Below, piece by piece: positions 53,986 to 63,537 of a stretch of 64,000 nt of DNA (positions are counted from its first letter, which is position 1; the number at the start of each line of letters is the position of its first letter). Where the stretch lies: NCBI RefSeq assembly GCF_042429435.1, contig NZ_JBHMAF010000200.1; one strand, given 5' to 3'. The notes beneath the pieces were generated by a model that made no database searches, was not told the origin of the DNA, and worked only from the letters and a program-made list of their open reading frames with translations. A program made the position numbers and the translations under genes. The stretch is from Ectobacillus funiculus. GTDB taxonomy: Bacteria; Bacillota; Bacilli; Bacillales; Bacillaceae_G.

Positions 53986-54006
53986 GATATCCCTTTTATA
54001 AGGTAG

Positions 54007-54055
54007 AAAAAAGGATAGAAGCAAGCAGGGAATTCTGCATGCTCTATCCTTTTTT
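54007..54055. terminator. Strong bidirectional terminator between aroA and the MFS gene
   Basis: AAAAAAGGATAGA..GCAGG/CTGC..CTATCCTTTTTT with only isolated mismatches; T6 on both sides; convergent genes. Confidence 0.9.
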
Positions 54056-54072
54056 ACATTTCCACAGAAAAG

Positions 54073-55359
54073 TTATGCTTTTAATGACTCTTCTGTCCTT
54101 ATGGATGCGGGTGTTTGTTTTTTAATTACAATTACAAATAAACTCGCCAGCAAGCAAAAAATTCCAGCAAGAAGAAATGCCCATTTATAAGAATTGAGTA
54201 TTTCATAAATAATCCCTCCACCAAAAGCAGCTACTGCCGCACCTGCCTGATGGGATGCGAAAATCCATCCATAAACAATGCCGCTTTTTTTCACACCAAA
54301 GATTTGTCTGGAAATACCGATAGTTGGCGGTACAGTTGCAATCCAATCAAGTCCATAAAACACAGAAAAGATAATGAGCAAAGTAAAGGAACCTTCAAAT
54401 AAAGCATAAGGAAGTAATAGGAGGGAAGCTCCCCTTAGACTATAATACCAAAATAATAACCAACGGTTGTCGAAACGATCTGACAACCAACCTGAAACAG
54501 TGGTACCTACAAGGTCAAAAATCCCCATGAATGAAAGCAGCAAAGCAGATGTAACTAAAGGAACTCCGAAGCTCATACAGTAAGAAACAAAATGTGTACC
54601 GATTAATCCACTCGTTGAAAGGCCACAAACAAAGAAGCTCCCCGCTAATAACCAGAATTCCTTAACCTTCACTGCCTCGAATAAGCCATTAAAAGCAATC
54701 ATAATCGGATTTTTCTTTTCAAATTCATTGCTCTCTTGTCTTTCTTTCTCCAGTCCATATGGGAGTATCCCCATATCTTTTGGTGTATTCTTCATAAACA
54801 ATAAGATGATAACAAGCATGATAAAACTAAGGATCATAATCAATCCAACCGCCCATCGCCACGAATAATGATCAATAAGCATGGCTAAGACGGGAAGTAG
54901 TATTAACTGACCTGTGGCTGTACTTGCAGTTAATATCCCTACCGCAAGTCCCCTTTTTTTCTCAAACCAATGATTTGCAATATATGGACTTAGGACCGTT
55001 AAAAACAATCCGGACCCTAACCCGATAATAACGCCCCAAATCATAATCAGCTGCCAAGGCTGCTGCATCACAAAGGTTAGCAAGATTCCTGTTAACAGTA
55101 TTGCCATAGAGGTGACCATCATTTTCTTTAATCCAAGCACTTCAATTAACGCCGCCACAAATGGACCAGATATGCCATATAAAAATAGGCCAACTGCAAA
55201 AGCTAATGAAATAGCAGATCGGTCCCAGCCGAATTCCTTCTCGAAAGGATCTATGAAAACCCCCGATGATGACCGGACAATTCCAGCGACAATAATAGAG
55301 AAGAAAGAAATAATTAAAATAATCCAACTATAATGAATCCGTTTCAAAGCTTCACCCAC
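54073..55359 (-). CDS. MFS transporter, oxalate/formate antiporter (OFA)-like
   Basis: 428 residues, 12 predicted helices. YSWIILIISFFSIIVAGIVR with SSSGVFIDPFEKEFGW at the N terminus is typical of OFA/monocarboxylate-type MFS. Others: NHWFEKKRGLAVGILTAST between helices 4 and 5, and GWLSDRFDNRWL in the loop of helices 8-9. Substrate is probably a small carboxylate, but this is an inference. ATG 55359 has no strong ribosome binding site in view. Confidence 0.82.
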   Translation of the reverse strand: MGEALKRIHYSWIILIISFFSIIVAGIVRSSSGVFIDPFEKEFGWDRSAISLAFAVGLFLYGISGPFVAALIEVLGLKKMMVTSMAILLTGILLTFVMQQPWQLIMIWGVIIGLGSGLFLTVLSPYIANHWFEKKRGLAVGILTASTATGQLILLPVLAMLIDHYSWRWAVGLIMILSFIMLVIILLFMKNTPKDMGILPYGLEKERQESNEFEKKNPIMIAFNGLFEAVKVKEFWLLAGSFFVCGLSTSGLIGTHFVSYCMSFGVPLVTSALLLSFMGIFDLVGTTVSGWLSDRFDNRWLLFWYYSLRGASLLLLPYALFEGSFTLLIIFSVFYGLDWIATVPPTIGISRQIFGVKKSGIVYGWIFASHQAGAAVAAFGGGIIYEILNSYKWAFLLAGIFCLLASLFVIVIKKQTPASIRTEESLKA

Positions 55360-55545
55360 ATTTCCTAGATAATAATGTAGTTATTTTATATCGAAACTAT
55401 ATATAACACTCAATACGTTTGTATAACACTGAAAGAGGATACCTTGATTTTACAGATTTTTTTATTGTTTTCTATTAAAGATACTTTTCAAATATTTTCT
55501 TGTTTTGTATAATAGATCCAGAACATATGTACTGGAGGTGAAAGA

Positions 55546-56736
55546 ATGAAAATACACAAGGGATATAAGTTTAGAATCTATCCAACTGAAGAACAGCGAG
55601 TGTTAATACACAAAACATTAGGATGTTGTCGCTATATTTGGAACCTAGCTTTAGGAAGTCAGAAGAAAAAAGATGCTTATTGGCATATAACAGAGAATAT
55701 GGTCCAAAATGGGCAACTTCTTGAGAATCAGTGGAAATCAGATTTTTTTAATGCATCTAAAGAACAAAAAGAATTAACAGAACTTAAGAAACAGTTGGAG
55801 TGGTTGAAAGAAGCGGATTCCACTGCTTTGCAGAACTCTCTACAAGACTTAGGGGAATCCTTTAAACAATACTACCAAAAGAAGAAAGGGAAACCTAAGT
55901 TTAAAAGTAAGAAAAACGAGGTGCATTCCTACACGTCCAAATGTAACTATAGTAAAAGTGGTCCGACGATTCGAATGGAACAAGATCGTTTTATGAAAAT
56001 CCCAAAGTTAGGACTCATTGCATTTGTTTCCACCCAACAAGTAAAGGGGAGAATTTTGTCTGCTACAGTGAGTATGAATGCAACAGGCAAGTATTTTGTT
56101 TCGCTTCTAACGGAGCAAGAAATTGAATTTGTACAACCTTCGCTCTTTCAAGTGGGTATAGATGTAGGATTAAAAGATTTTGCTACATTTTCCGATGGAA
56201 CAAAAATTGAAAATCCAAAGTGGCTTCGGAAACTAGAAGACAAACTCATAAAAGCACAACAGGTTCTATCAAGACGGAAATACAACAGCTCCAATTGGAA
56301 GAAACAACGCAAAAAGGTAGCGGAAATTCATGGAAAAATAGTCAATGCTCGTACAGATTTCTTGCACAAGATAACTTCTTCGCTTGTTCGCGAAAACCAA
56401 GTGATATGCATAGAAGACCTTCGTGTGAAGAATATGCTCAAGAATGGGAAATTGGCAAAAGCAATATCTGAAGTCTCTTGGTTTGAGTTTCGACGTATGT
56501 TGGAATATAAGTGCAAGTGGTATGGTAAAACACTTGTCGTGGTAGGCTCCAATTTTGCTTCTTCTCAATTATGTTCATGTTGTGGGCATAAGAACCCAGA
56601 AGTAAAGAACTTAGGAGTCCGAGAATGGATATGTTCAGAATGTAATGCAACTCATGATAGAGACGTAAATGCTGCAAACAATATCTTGGCTGAAGGGCTG
56701 AGAATTCTCGTCGATGGACAGTCGATGATCGCCTAA
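55546..56736 (+). CDS. tnpB: Canonical TnpB, IS200/IS605 (IS1341-like)
   Basis: 396 residues. N-terminal KGYKFRIYPTEEQRVLIHKT with CCRYIWN. RuvC residues Asp206 (GIDVGLKDFA), Glu290 (CIEDLRVKNM) and Asp373 (HDRDVNAANNI). Zinc ribbon Cys343/Cys346 and Cys363/Cys366. All catalytic and zinc residues are intact, so an RNA-guided nuclease activity is plausible. No tnpA is present. ATG 55546 follows ACTGGAGGTGAAAGA. Confidence 0.95.
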   Translation: MKIHKGYKFRIYPTEEQRVLIHKTLGCCRYIWNLALGSQKKKDAYWHITENMVQNGQLLENQWKSDFFNASKEQKELTELKKQLEWLKEADSTALQNSLQDLGESFKQYYQKKKGKPKFKSKKNEVHSYTSKCNYSKSGPTIRMEQDRFMKIPKLGLIAFVSTQQVKGRILSATVSMNATGKYFVSLLTEQEIEFVQPSLFQVGIDVGLKDFATFSDGTKIENPKWLRKLEDKLIKAQQVLSRRKYNSSNWKKQRKKVAEIHGKIVNARTDFLHKITSSLVRENQVICIEDLRVKNMLKNGKLAKAISEVSWFEFRRMLEYKCKWYGKTLVVVGSNFASSQLCSCCGHKNPEVKNLGVREWICSECNATHDRDVNAANNILAEGLRILVDGQSMIA

Positions 56737-56887
56737 TGGGTACCGAGCAGTAGTAGGTACATCCTTTTTGAACTAAAGGTTCAAACGACGTAGGAAAACC
56801 TGACAGTACAGATTGACCGTTGAGAAACGTTATGTCTAACGGCGTGGGGTCTAGAATCCCACTGCTTCAGCTGTGGGAGTGTCAATA
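56737..56887 (+). ncRNA. Candidate omega RNA/right end of the tnpB element at 55.5 kb
   Basis: About 150 bp with no ORF after tnpB, ending in a hairpin CCCACTGCTTCAGCTGTGGG (about 56858-56877) and GTGTCAA. This arrangement matches right ends of IS605-type elements, from which the TnpB guide RNA is made. The bases after about 56885 would act as guide. Transcription is inferred. Confidence 0.45.
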
Positions 56888-56942
56888 CATTAAATTGTTT
56901 AAGCAGGGTTTATCCTGGTTGAACACGAAACGAAAAATATGA

Positions 56943-56980
56943 AAAAGGCAGCTTTCGATTTCTTACCAAAAGCTGCCTTT
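56943..56980 (-). terminator. Terminator of the broken MFS gene
   Basis: AAAGGCAGCTTT pairs with AAAGCTGCCTTT across a 13-nt loop; minus-strand exit TTTTTCATA. Confidence 0.8.
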
Positions 56981-57017
56981 ATTCTTTAGAATCTAATTCA
57001 CCTTGCTATATAAAACT

Positions 57018-58174
57018 TTATATCAGTTCTTTGCTTGAAGCCTTACGAGACCAAACAACCACAGGAATAAGCAGCAGTGACAGGATAGCTCCAGAAAGTG
57101 ATAGTACTGCATAACTAGAATGAGCGACTACTATTCCTGATAACGCACCGCCGGAGGCTCCTGATAATGCCAGCAAGACATCAACCGACCCTTGTGTTTT
57201 TGCACGAACAGATGGATGTGTGGCATCTACAATAAGAGCCGTTCCGCTTATCAATCCAAAGTTCCAGCCAACACCAAGCAGGACTAGCGCGCAGATAAGC
57301 AGTGCCATTGAATCTGCTGGCGCAAAAGCTGCCAGCAGACCAGAGGCTAGAAGTGTGGCACCCGCAGCAACAGCCATTGCAGTACGACCGACTTTATCTA
57401 CAAGCAGGCCGGTAACAAGTGAAGGAAAATACATAGCGCCTACATGAAAGCCTATGACCAAGCCCACTTCCCTCAAACCATGGCCATGATGTCCCATGTG
57501 GATCGGTGTCATTGTCATAATGGCTGCCATGACAAATTGAGTCAAAACCATAATGGTAGCACCTACGACAATTCCTCTTTTATTGATTGTAGCATTTTCC
57601 GCATTCAGTTTTTCCTGCACCATACGCTCTTCCTCCTGGGCATTCGCTATGGCTGTAGACACAACCAAAGGGTCTGGATGAAGAAAAAGCAAGAGAACCA
57701 ATCCGGCAAGGATAAAAGCAGCGGCTGCTAAGATAAAGGGACCAGCCAAAGTTGGAACACCAATAGAATTCGCCAATTGTCCCATCACATCGACCAAGTT
57801 AGGACCCGCTACAGCACCAAAGGTAGTAGAAACCATGGCCATGCTCACAGCAGTTGCCCGCTGTTTAGCCGTTGCCAGGTCTGTACCTGCGTAGCGTGCT
57901 TGCAGATTTGCGGCAGTACCCGCCCCATAAATAAGCAGGGAAGCGAATAAAAGCAAGACACTGTTGATTAAGGCGGCGATTATAATACCGATCGCACCTA
58001 ATCCACCAGCAAGAAAGCCGGCTGCCAGTCCTGCCCCTCCAAAGATTTGTGAAAGGATCACAATTCTTAATGTTTTTTTGAGAGCTGTTGTTGTTTTTCT
58101 GATGAATCGATATAATCTTGTAACCAAACAGGTTGCTGTTTTGGTCTGCTTATATCTTCTGTTTTAGCTATCAT
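57018..58174 (-). pseudogene. MFS transporter broken by a homopolymer frameshift and an internal deletion
   Basis: From ATG 58174 the frame reads MIAKTEDISRPKQQPVW up to QQLSKK, then hits TAA; one extra A in the seven-A run (58073-58079) would join it to TLRIVILSQIFGGAGL. The next residues go straight from GGAGLAAG to FLAGGLGAIG, skipping about 50 residues (helices 1-2 and the loop signature) that relatives have between two similar G/A-rich segments. The remainder (LIYGAGTAANLQARYAG, VGWNFGLISGTALIVDA) is a normal MFS. A translated product from the open frame would be inactive. Confidence 0.75.
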
Positions 58175-58389
58175 AAACTGTATCTCCTAATAAAATAGTT
58201 TTTTAACAGATTTTCTGAAAAGAAGTCCCCTTCCTGAAGGAATGAGAAGGGCGTAGCCCAAATGAGTAGGTGGGGGATGAATTTTCAGTGGGCGTAAGCC
58301 TATTTTTCTCTTCTTTGTAGTTGGTTATTGAAAAACGAACATACATTCGATAAAATAGTATTACCAAGACATGGAAGGTGGTGTTACAA

Positions 58390-59718
58390 ATGGCAACTAG
58401 GGAAGATGGAACTCATATTAAAGGAACAAAAAAATCTTTACCAGATGGTTGGATCACTTCTGGTTTTCGTTTCGCTATTGTTCCTACTGAAGAACAAGCG
58501 ACACGTCTGGAACAAGCATTTGGTTGTGAAAGAAAGGTTTACAATGAATATATAGCCGGTTTGTATGAGTATTTGGAAGAAATCGGATTTGAAGGTGGTT
58601 TTATTCGTTATCAGGTTCCTTCCTACACAACGATTACTGCTCAGTACGATTATTTAGATAAAAGCAATGATTCTTTTGTCTACAATGATGCGAAAATGAG
58701 GTTTCAAGCAGCGATTCAGAAATACAATGAGGAATATGCAAAAAAGCCTATGCAGTATAAAAAGGCTGTACGTAAAAAAATGAAAACCATTGGATATATT
58801 CCTACTTTCCGAGATATAAAGGGTGTTCCTAAATTCCATAGTAAGAAGCAAGGGAAGTTTAGTTATACGACAAACCAAACAAACGGAAATATAAAAATAC
58901 GGCAAGAAAACGGAGAGTGTTTCTTATGTATTCCGAAATTCAAAGAAGGAATTTCTATGATTCTACATCGAGATGTTCCAGCTGATGGTGTCATTAAAAA
59001 GGCGACGGTAAAGCGTGAGGGAACTCGATATATGGTCTCCTTGTCCATCGATTATCCGTTCCAGGTACCTCAACCTCAAGAGGATCTATCTCCTGATGAT
59101 GTAATAGGTTTAGACTATGGTCAGGAACAACTGTATGTAGATAGCAATGGTCACATTGCCGGTTATACAAGATACCATAAGATCATTGAAAACCGTCAAC
59201 GGCGTATGAATCAATCCCTTGCTCGTAAGAAGAACAATGCGAAAACAGATGAAAATGGCAATATTCTATATAGTAAGAACTATCAAAAACAAGTACGTAA
59301 ATACCAAAAGGTCATGGCAAAGGTAAAAAATAAAAGAAGAGATACCCTCCACAAGATGACGAATCAGATAACCAATGATTATCAGGCTGTTGTGGTAGAG
59401 GATATCGATTTACGAAACCTGGCACAATGCTTACGTTTAGGGAAAAAGCTACATGACAACGGATTTGGACTGTTCCGCACGATGCTAAAATATAAATGTG
59501 AAAGAAGAGGCAAATATTATCTGGTTGCTGACAAGTATTTTGCATCCAGCAAAACTTGTAGTTGTTGCGGAAACAAGAAAGATACACTCACTTTGTCTGA
59601 ACGGATCTACAACTGTACCGAATGTGGGACAAAAATTGATAGAGATTATAATGCAGCACGCAACTTGAAACAGTATGGAATTCGTATGTTGCACGAAAGG
59701 AACGAGCTGTCTGCATAA
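58390..59718 (+). CDS. tnpB: Canonical TnpB, second type
   Basis: 442 residues, unrelated in detail to the 55.5-kb copy. FRFAIVPTEEQATRLEQAFG at the N terminus. RuvC residues Asp242 (IGLDYGQEQL), Glu337 (VVEDIDLRNL) and Asp419 (IDRDYNAARNL). Zinc ribbon CSCCG (Cys390/Cys393) and CTECG. Catalytic residues are all present. ATG 58390 follows GGAAGGTGGTGTTACAA. Confidence 0.94.
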   Translation: MATREDGTHIKGTKKSLPDGWITSGFRFAIVPTEEQATRLEQAFGCERKVYNEYIAGLYEYLEEIGFEGGFIRYQVPSYTTITAQYDYLDKSNDSFVYNDAKMRFQAAIQKYNEEYAKKPMQYKKAVRKKMKTIGYIPTFRDIKGVPKFHSKKQGKFSYTTNQTNGNIKIRQENGECFLCIPKFKEGISMILHRDVPADGVIKKATVKREGTRYMVSLSIDYPFQVPQPQEDLSPDDVIGLDYGQEQLYVDSNGHIAGYTRYHKIIENRQRRMNQSLARKKNNAKTDENGNILYSKNYQKQVRKYQKVMAKVKNKRRDTLHKMTNQITNDYQAVVVEDIDLRNLAQCLRLGKKLHDNGFGLFRTMLKYKCERRGKYYLVADKYFASSKTCSCCGNKKDTLTLSERIYNCTECGTKIDRDYNAARNLKQYGIRMLHERNELSA

Positions 59719-59880
59719 TTTGTATCAATTTCTAAATAGCGGTAGGAACGCCGCGAATGCAAGGCTACGGACATGAACTGTTAGGTTTGTGAGTGAAGTA
59801 GCAATAAAAGAGAAAGATGTTGTTTGTCTTTCGAAGCCCCCACTTCAAGACGCGCAGCGGATAAGTGGTGGGTAGTTCAC
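59719..59880 (+). ncRNA. Candidate omega RNA/right end of the tnpB element at 58.4 kb
   Basis: 160 bp without an ORF between tnpB and the right-end TTCAC. Contains GCGGTAGGAACGCCGC and the terminal hairpin CCCCCACTT..AAGTGGTGGG. Position and folding fit a TnpB guide RNA scaffold; guide bases would start after 59880. Inferred only. Confidence 0.45.
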
Positions 59881-59929
59881 TTAAAAGCTTTGGCAGACTA
59901 TTTAGCAATACTTAAATAAATAAGAAGTA

Positions 59930-59964
59930 GCTCATGATTATTAACAACATAATCACGAGCTCCT
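59930..59964. terminator. Terminator-like hairpin
   Basis: AGCTCATGATTAT pairs with ATAATCACGAGCT over a 6-nt loop, with a weak T-rich exit (CCTTATATTTC). It lies between the tnpB element and the MBL gene; the rest of 59965-60066 shows nothing. Confidence 0.55.
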
Positions 59965-60066
59965 TATATTTCTCCAGTGCAAATAAATGCTTCAAAACTG
60001 TGCAAAATAAAAATTAAAATTCACAATTAAACGTAACATAAAAATGTCTATCTGTCCGTTGTTAGC

Positions 60067-60825
60067 TTAAAATGTGTATGATTCGCCGTCATCTGGCACT
60101 AAAAGATTAGCGGAGATTCCTTTTTCATAAGCAAAGCTTTTTAGTTCTTCTCTGGATAATGTCCAATGGTTGACAGCTTCCATATGAACCGAAATAATTT
60201 TTGCGTTAGGGGCAGCTTTAGACACTTCATAGATATCATGTTTGCCCATGACAAGAGAGCCGCCTTGAAGGAATTGATTATCACCGCCATTTACCACAAT
60301 GACTTCTGGTTGATGTGTATCAATCACTTCTTGAATCGCTTCATACCAGACCGTATCTCCAGCCACATATAACGTCTTTTCAGTTGGGTGTTTGAAGACA
60401 ACGCCACACACTAAACCAGCAAGCTTTAATATTTCTCCTCTTCCGTGCTCGCCCTTTGTTTTCACTAATTGAATATCCTCAAAAACTGTATCCTCCTGTA
60501 ACACTTCTACATTTTGAAAACCAGCATTTCGAACCTCTGTCGCATCCTCTTCATTTTGTACAAACATTTTGATATCTTTTGGCAATACTTCTTTGGCAGT
60601 ATCATCCCAGTGATCTAAATGCAGATGAGTGACAATCACAGCATCTACGTTAATAATATTTTCAATTGATATAGGTAAGCTAACTAAAGGATTAAATTGA
60701 TCTTGCCTTAACGAATTAGGAAAAGGAGGGTATGTACCCTTCTCTGCTAAAAATGGGTCAATTAAAAACTTTTTCCCAGCATATTGGACAACGAGCGTAG
60801 CATTTCTGATTTGTTGGATATTCAT
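60067..60825 (-). CDS. MBL-fold metallo-hydrolase (UlaG-like)
   Basis: 252 residues. MBL metal motif THLHLDHWD (residues about 65-73), GDTVWY for the bridging Asp, and a C-terminal HMEAVNHW. It begins with a strand pair NATLVVQYAGKKFLIDPF, common in the UlaG/YtnP-like branch. Reaction unknown. Divergent from an Lrp/AsnC-type gene with a 130-bp shared region, suggesting control by it. Confidence 0.88.
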   Translation of the reverse strand: MNIQQIRNATLVVQYAGKKFLIDPFLAEKGTYPPFPNSLRQDQFNPLVSLPISIENIINVDAVIVTHLHLDHWDDTAKEVLPKDIKMFVQNEEDATEVRNAGFQNVEVLQEDTVFEDIQLVKTKGEHGRGEILKLAGLVCGVVFKHPTEKTLYVAGDTVWYEAIQEVIDTHQPEVIVVNGGDNQFLQGGSLVMGKHDIYEVSKAAPNAKIISVHMEAVNHWTLSREELKSFAYEKGISANLLVPDDGESYTF

Positions 60826-60955
60826 AGCGATAACTCCTTTTCTTTTATTTGCGTTTGCTGCTTGTGCTTAGTTTATAATATGGGCAGGTACTATTTACAT
60901 AGATAAAATCAAGTGTTTTTACCGTTTGACTTGAATTTTGAAAGGAGTTGATTTC

Positions 60956-61366
60956 ATGTTGGATCAAACAGACATGCGAATATTAGAAGAATTATCTAAA
61001 AATAGTCGTATTACTATGAAAGAATTAGGAGAGAAAGTTCATTTGACTGGGCAAGCTACTTCGGCTAGAGTTGCGAAGTTAGAAGATAATGGAGTAATTG
61101 AGGGTTACACAATTAATGTGAATCAGGTTAAATTAGGGTGTTTTATACATGCTTTTATTACTATCATGACACAAAGCATTTATCATCAACCTTATCTTTC
61201 ATTTATAGAAGCACAAGAGAAATATATAATAAATAACTATAAAATTAGCGGAGATGGTTGTTATCTTCTTGAATGTAAATTTCCATCTCATGAACTATTA
61301 AATCAATTTTTGGTAGACTTAAACAAGCATGCAAACTATAAATTATCGATTGTTATTAGTAAATAG
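60956..61366 (+). CDS. Lrp/AsnC-family transcriptional regulator
   Basis: 136 residues. N-terminal HTH in LDQTDMRILEELSKNSRITM with ELGEKVHLTGQATSARVAKL, C-terminal RAM ligand-binding domain (IHAFITIMTQS, YKISGDGCYLLECKFPS). Usually an amino-acid-responsive regulator of a neighbouring gene; the MBL hydrolase is the likely target. ATG 60956 follows AAAGGAGTTGATTTC. Confidence 0.9.
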   Translation: MLDQTDMRILEELSKNSRITMKELGEKVHLTGQATSARVAKLEDNGVIEGYTINVNQVKLGCFIHAFITIMTQSIYHQPYLSFIEAQEKYIINNYKISGDGCYLLECKFPSHELLNQFLVDLNKHANYKLSIVISK

Positions 61367-61506
61367 TGCAGCAATAAAAATGGGATGTTTGTGAATAAAC
61401 ATACTCAGGTTATAGGAGACAAAAGTTTAAGATTATGCTCCAACAACCCGATTAGCGGCTTTCTTAATAGGGCTAATAGAGCAAACCATTCAATATTCAA
61501 GGAAAA

Positions 61507-61560
61507 GAAAGGAGATCCAAGAAGGTATATTCATTCCTTCTTGGATCTCCTTTCTTTTTG
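61507..61560. terminator. Very strong terminator
   Basis: 19-bp perfect stem GAAAGGAGATCCAAGAAGG/CCTTCTTGGATCTCCTTTC with a 10-nt loop and T5. It lies 140 bp after the Lrp-like gene; the 61367-61506 and 61561-61767 stretches show no convincing gene. Confidence 0.85.
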
Positions 61561-61767
61561 TACCCACCTTATGTTCTTTGTTAATTTTCATGATTTTTAT
61601 GTATCTTTTCATCTTAATTATTTATGAAGTCATGAAGTATATAAGCTTAATTTAACAAATGCTCATGTTAGCAGTACAAGTTTGACAGTTACAGGCCTGC
61701 ATTCCTTGAGAAGAAGTTTCTCATCTGTTTTTTTGATAAAAGCAAACGAAGCAGGAAACATACATTC

Positions 61768-62547
61768 CTACTCCGCCTGCTTCGGATTGCTAATTGTTAA
61801 GTTTTGTAAAAAAAGAGTGGCGGACACGTAGCGCTTTGCAAGCATTTGGAAATGGGCAGTATGTACAGACAGGGCTGCAATTACAATGACATTTCGAACC
61901 GCTTCCCGTTGATTCGCGTGAAGATTAGGAAATGAGTTGGCCCAATCGGCTGCCCTTGCTTCAATTTCCTGCTCAATCGCTATAATGGCGTCTCCTCCAG
62001 AGGCAGCAGTCGCTTCCCTGAAATTCAATTTCTCAAATAGAGAGGAGTATGCCGAATATAAACGGATCGGGCTAATTAAGTCATCATCTCTATCTGACGG
62101 ATCATTTACAATTAAACTAAGCAGCTTGCGAATGGAATCAAAGTCCAGCGCTGTTTTTAAATCTTCTACGATAAATAAAAGAGCGGCTTGCTCAATAGAA
62201 TATTTCTTCCCTCTTTGCGGGGGACCGACCATATCCTTCAAATCCCGCTTTACCCAGTTTTGCAAGGCGGTTACAGAGAAGCTTGTATGCTGAATCTGAT
62301 TGCCAAGCGCACCGATTTCATTAAGGGAAAAGCCAATATCGAGCTCTTCTGTTTTTACGAGCTTTTCAAAAATAGGCGGCAAGGCGGTTGTGATGAATGC
62401 ATTCATTGGTATCTCGTACGTTGTTTCTGTTTTGCGAGACTTGATCCAAGCATCCTGCAAAACCGTTAGTGCTTTTTTCTCGTTCCATCCCTTAAGGGAA
62501 AGAAGCAGGTCCGCCATCTCTTTTCTTGTTAGCTGAAGGATATTCAT
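61768..62547 (-). CDS. DUF1836 family protein
   Basis: 259 residues. The conserved centre VTALQNWVKRDLKDMVGPPQ followed by RGKKYSIEQAALLFIVEDLK and IRKLLSLI resembles a MerR/HTH-like DNA-binding module, the known core of DUF1836. The C terminus is an uncharacterised helical region. Function not established. ATG 62547 follows GAGGTGGGAAAT; an upstream start overlaps nothing but lacks spacing. A hairpin CCTGCTTC/GAAGCAGG overlaps its 3' end. Confidence 0.82.
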   Translation of the reverse strand: MNILQLTRKEMADLLLSLKGWNEKKALTVLQDAWIKSRKTETTYEIPMNAFITTALPPIFEKLVKTEELDIGFSLNEIGALGNQIQHTSFSVTALQNWVKRDLKDMVGPPQRGKKYSIEQAALLFIVEDLKTALDFDSIRKLLSLIVNDPSDRDDDLISPIRLYSAYSSLFEKLNFREATAASGGDAIIAIEQEIEARAADWANSFPNLHANQREAVRNVIVIAALSVHTAHFQMLAKRYVSATLFLQNLTISNPKQAE

Positions 62548-62634
62548 ATTTCCCACCTCGAGCAATATGGAGTTCTTATGACCTTATCTTATTAGTTATT
62601 CGTTAGAAAGTCAAACTATGAAACTATTTAACAC

Positions 62635-62663
62635 TTGACGTTCTTTATAATAGTTCTTATAAT
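62635..62663 (+). promoter_or_regulatory. SigA-type promoter
   Basis: TTGACG (62635-62640), 17-bp spacer, TATAAT (62658-62663), upstream of the exported/Tim44-like gene. Confidence 0.75.
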
Positions 62664-62716
62664 AGGTTCATAAGAACTTGATAAAATCTAGCAAAGAAAA
62701 GAGGAGTATTCTACGT

Positions 62717-63142
62717 ATGATGAAAAAATTCATCGGATTTCTAACAGCGCTTATGCTTATGTTCGCAGCTATCAGCTTTATTTCTCCTGATTCGGCAGAA
62801 GCAAAAGGATACAAGTCAGGAAGAAAATCGTATAGTCCAACTCAGAACGAAACGGTTGTCCAAAAGAAAGATTCAACTGTAAATTCATCTAAGTTACAAC
62901 AGGATTCCAAAGCGCCGGTAACAGCTAAAAAGAGCGGCGGATTTCTAAAAGGAATGCTTCTTGGCGGAATTGGCGGATTACTTCTTGGCAGCTTGTTTGC
63001 TGGTCTTGGCCCAATTGGTGCTATCCTCGCGTTTTTTGTTAACATGATGCTGCTGGCTGGAATTGTTATGATAGGAGTCAAACTATTTAAGTATTGGAAG
63101 AAGAAGAAGCGACAACAGGAGATGGAAGCATGGCGTCGCTAA
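62717..63142 (+). CDS. Exported or membrane Tim44-like small protein
   Basis: 141 residues. A signal peptide (MMKKFIGFLTALMLMFAAIS, AEA-K cleavage-like site) is followed by a polar Ser/Lys-rich linker, then the Gly-rich segment GGFLKGMLLGGIGGLLLGSLF and a membrane helix, ending in a basic tail (KYWKKKKRQQ). This layout is that of bacterial proteins annotated as Tim44-domain or import-like, though here the Tim44 domain proper is absent. ATG 62717 follows AGAGGAGTATTCTACGT. Overlaps the next gene by 13 bp. Confidence 0.75.
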   Translation: MMKKFIGFLTALMLMFAAISFISPDSAEAKGYKSGRKSYSPTQNETVVQKKDSTVNSSKLQQDSKAPVTAKKSGGFLKGMLLGGIGGLLLGSLFAGLGPIGAILAFFVNMMLLAGIVMIGVKLFKYWKKKKRQQEMEAWRR

Positions 63143-63429
63143 AAATTTCCGAACAGCAAATTATTAATGCCCTTTGCTTATACATCGCTCAGAAACGACA
63201 GGTACAGCCTCATGAGGTAGTTGTAGAGCTTATGTATGATGACGATTATGGTTACTCTGCTGAAGTAGAAGTAAACAATCGTCAGCAAATTTTAATCCAA
63301 GCCAATATGATTGAGGCGCTTCGCTTTTGGCTGGATACCCAGCAGAATATTGACCCATTCTCTGCAAGGCTGCGCTTTGAACTTCATGATGAAGAAGGTA
63401 TCATCGCGTTTGCGACAGTTGGAGAATAA
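63130..63429 (+). CDS. YxcD family protein (DUF2653)
   Basis: 99 residues beginning MASLKISEQQIINALCLYIA; charged and acidic, with VELMYDDDYGYSAEVEVN and a C-terminal LRFELHDEEGIIAFATVGE. It matches my recollection of the YxcD family. No catalytic motif. ATG 63130 overlaps the preceding gene, so the pair is probably translationally coupled. Confidence 0.8.
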   Translation: MASLKISEQQIINALCLYIAQKRQVQPHEVVVELMYDDDYGYSAEVEVNNRQQILIQANMIEALRFWLDTQQNIDPFSARLRFELHDEEGIIAFATVGE

Positions 63430-63537
63430 ACATGATAATAAGTCTGCCACAGTTCCACTGCTGTGTTCAGATATAGCAATTTCCCCCTACCCTTTATATA
63501 TAGGTACAGGAGGCTCTATGCTTCCTGTATGTGTTCA

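Larger units (their letters stand above)
58222..59880 (+). mobile_element. IS200/IS605-type element with tnpB, no tnpA
   Basis: Left end contains CCCCTTCCTGAAGGAATGAG, then GGGCGTAGCCC and GAGTAGGTGGGGG (58227-58275); the exact left boundary is not fixed. Right end has GCCCCCACTTCAAGACGCG, GGATAAGTGGTGGG and TTCAC at 59880. The end motifs resemble those of the 68-bp repeats at 18.5 and 21.3 kb. Confidence 0.75.

Noticed and set aside
61652..61702. 17-codon Cys-rich minus-strand ORF (MQACNCQTCTANMSIC) that might be a second bacteriocin precursor
   Set aside because: The AAGGA directly touches the ATG, there is no leader region and no modifying enzymes are nearby; chance is more likely.
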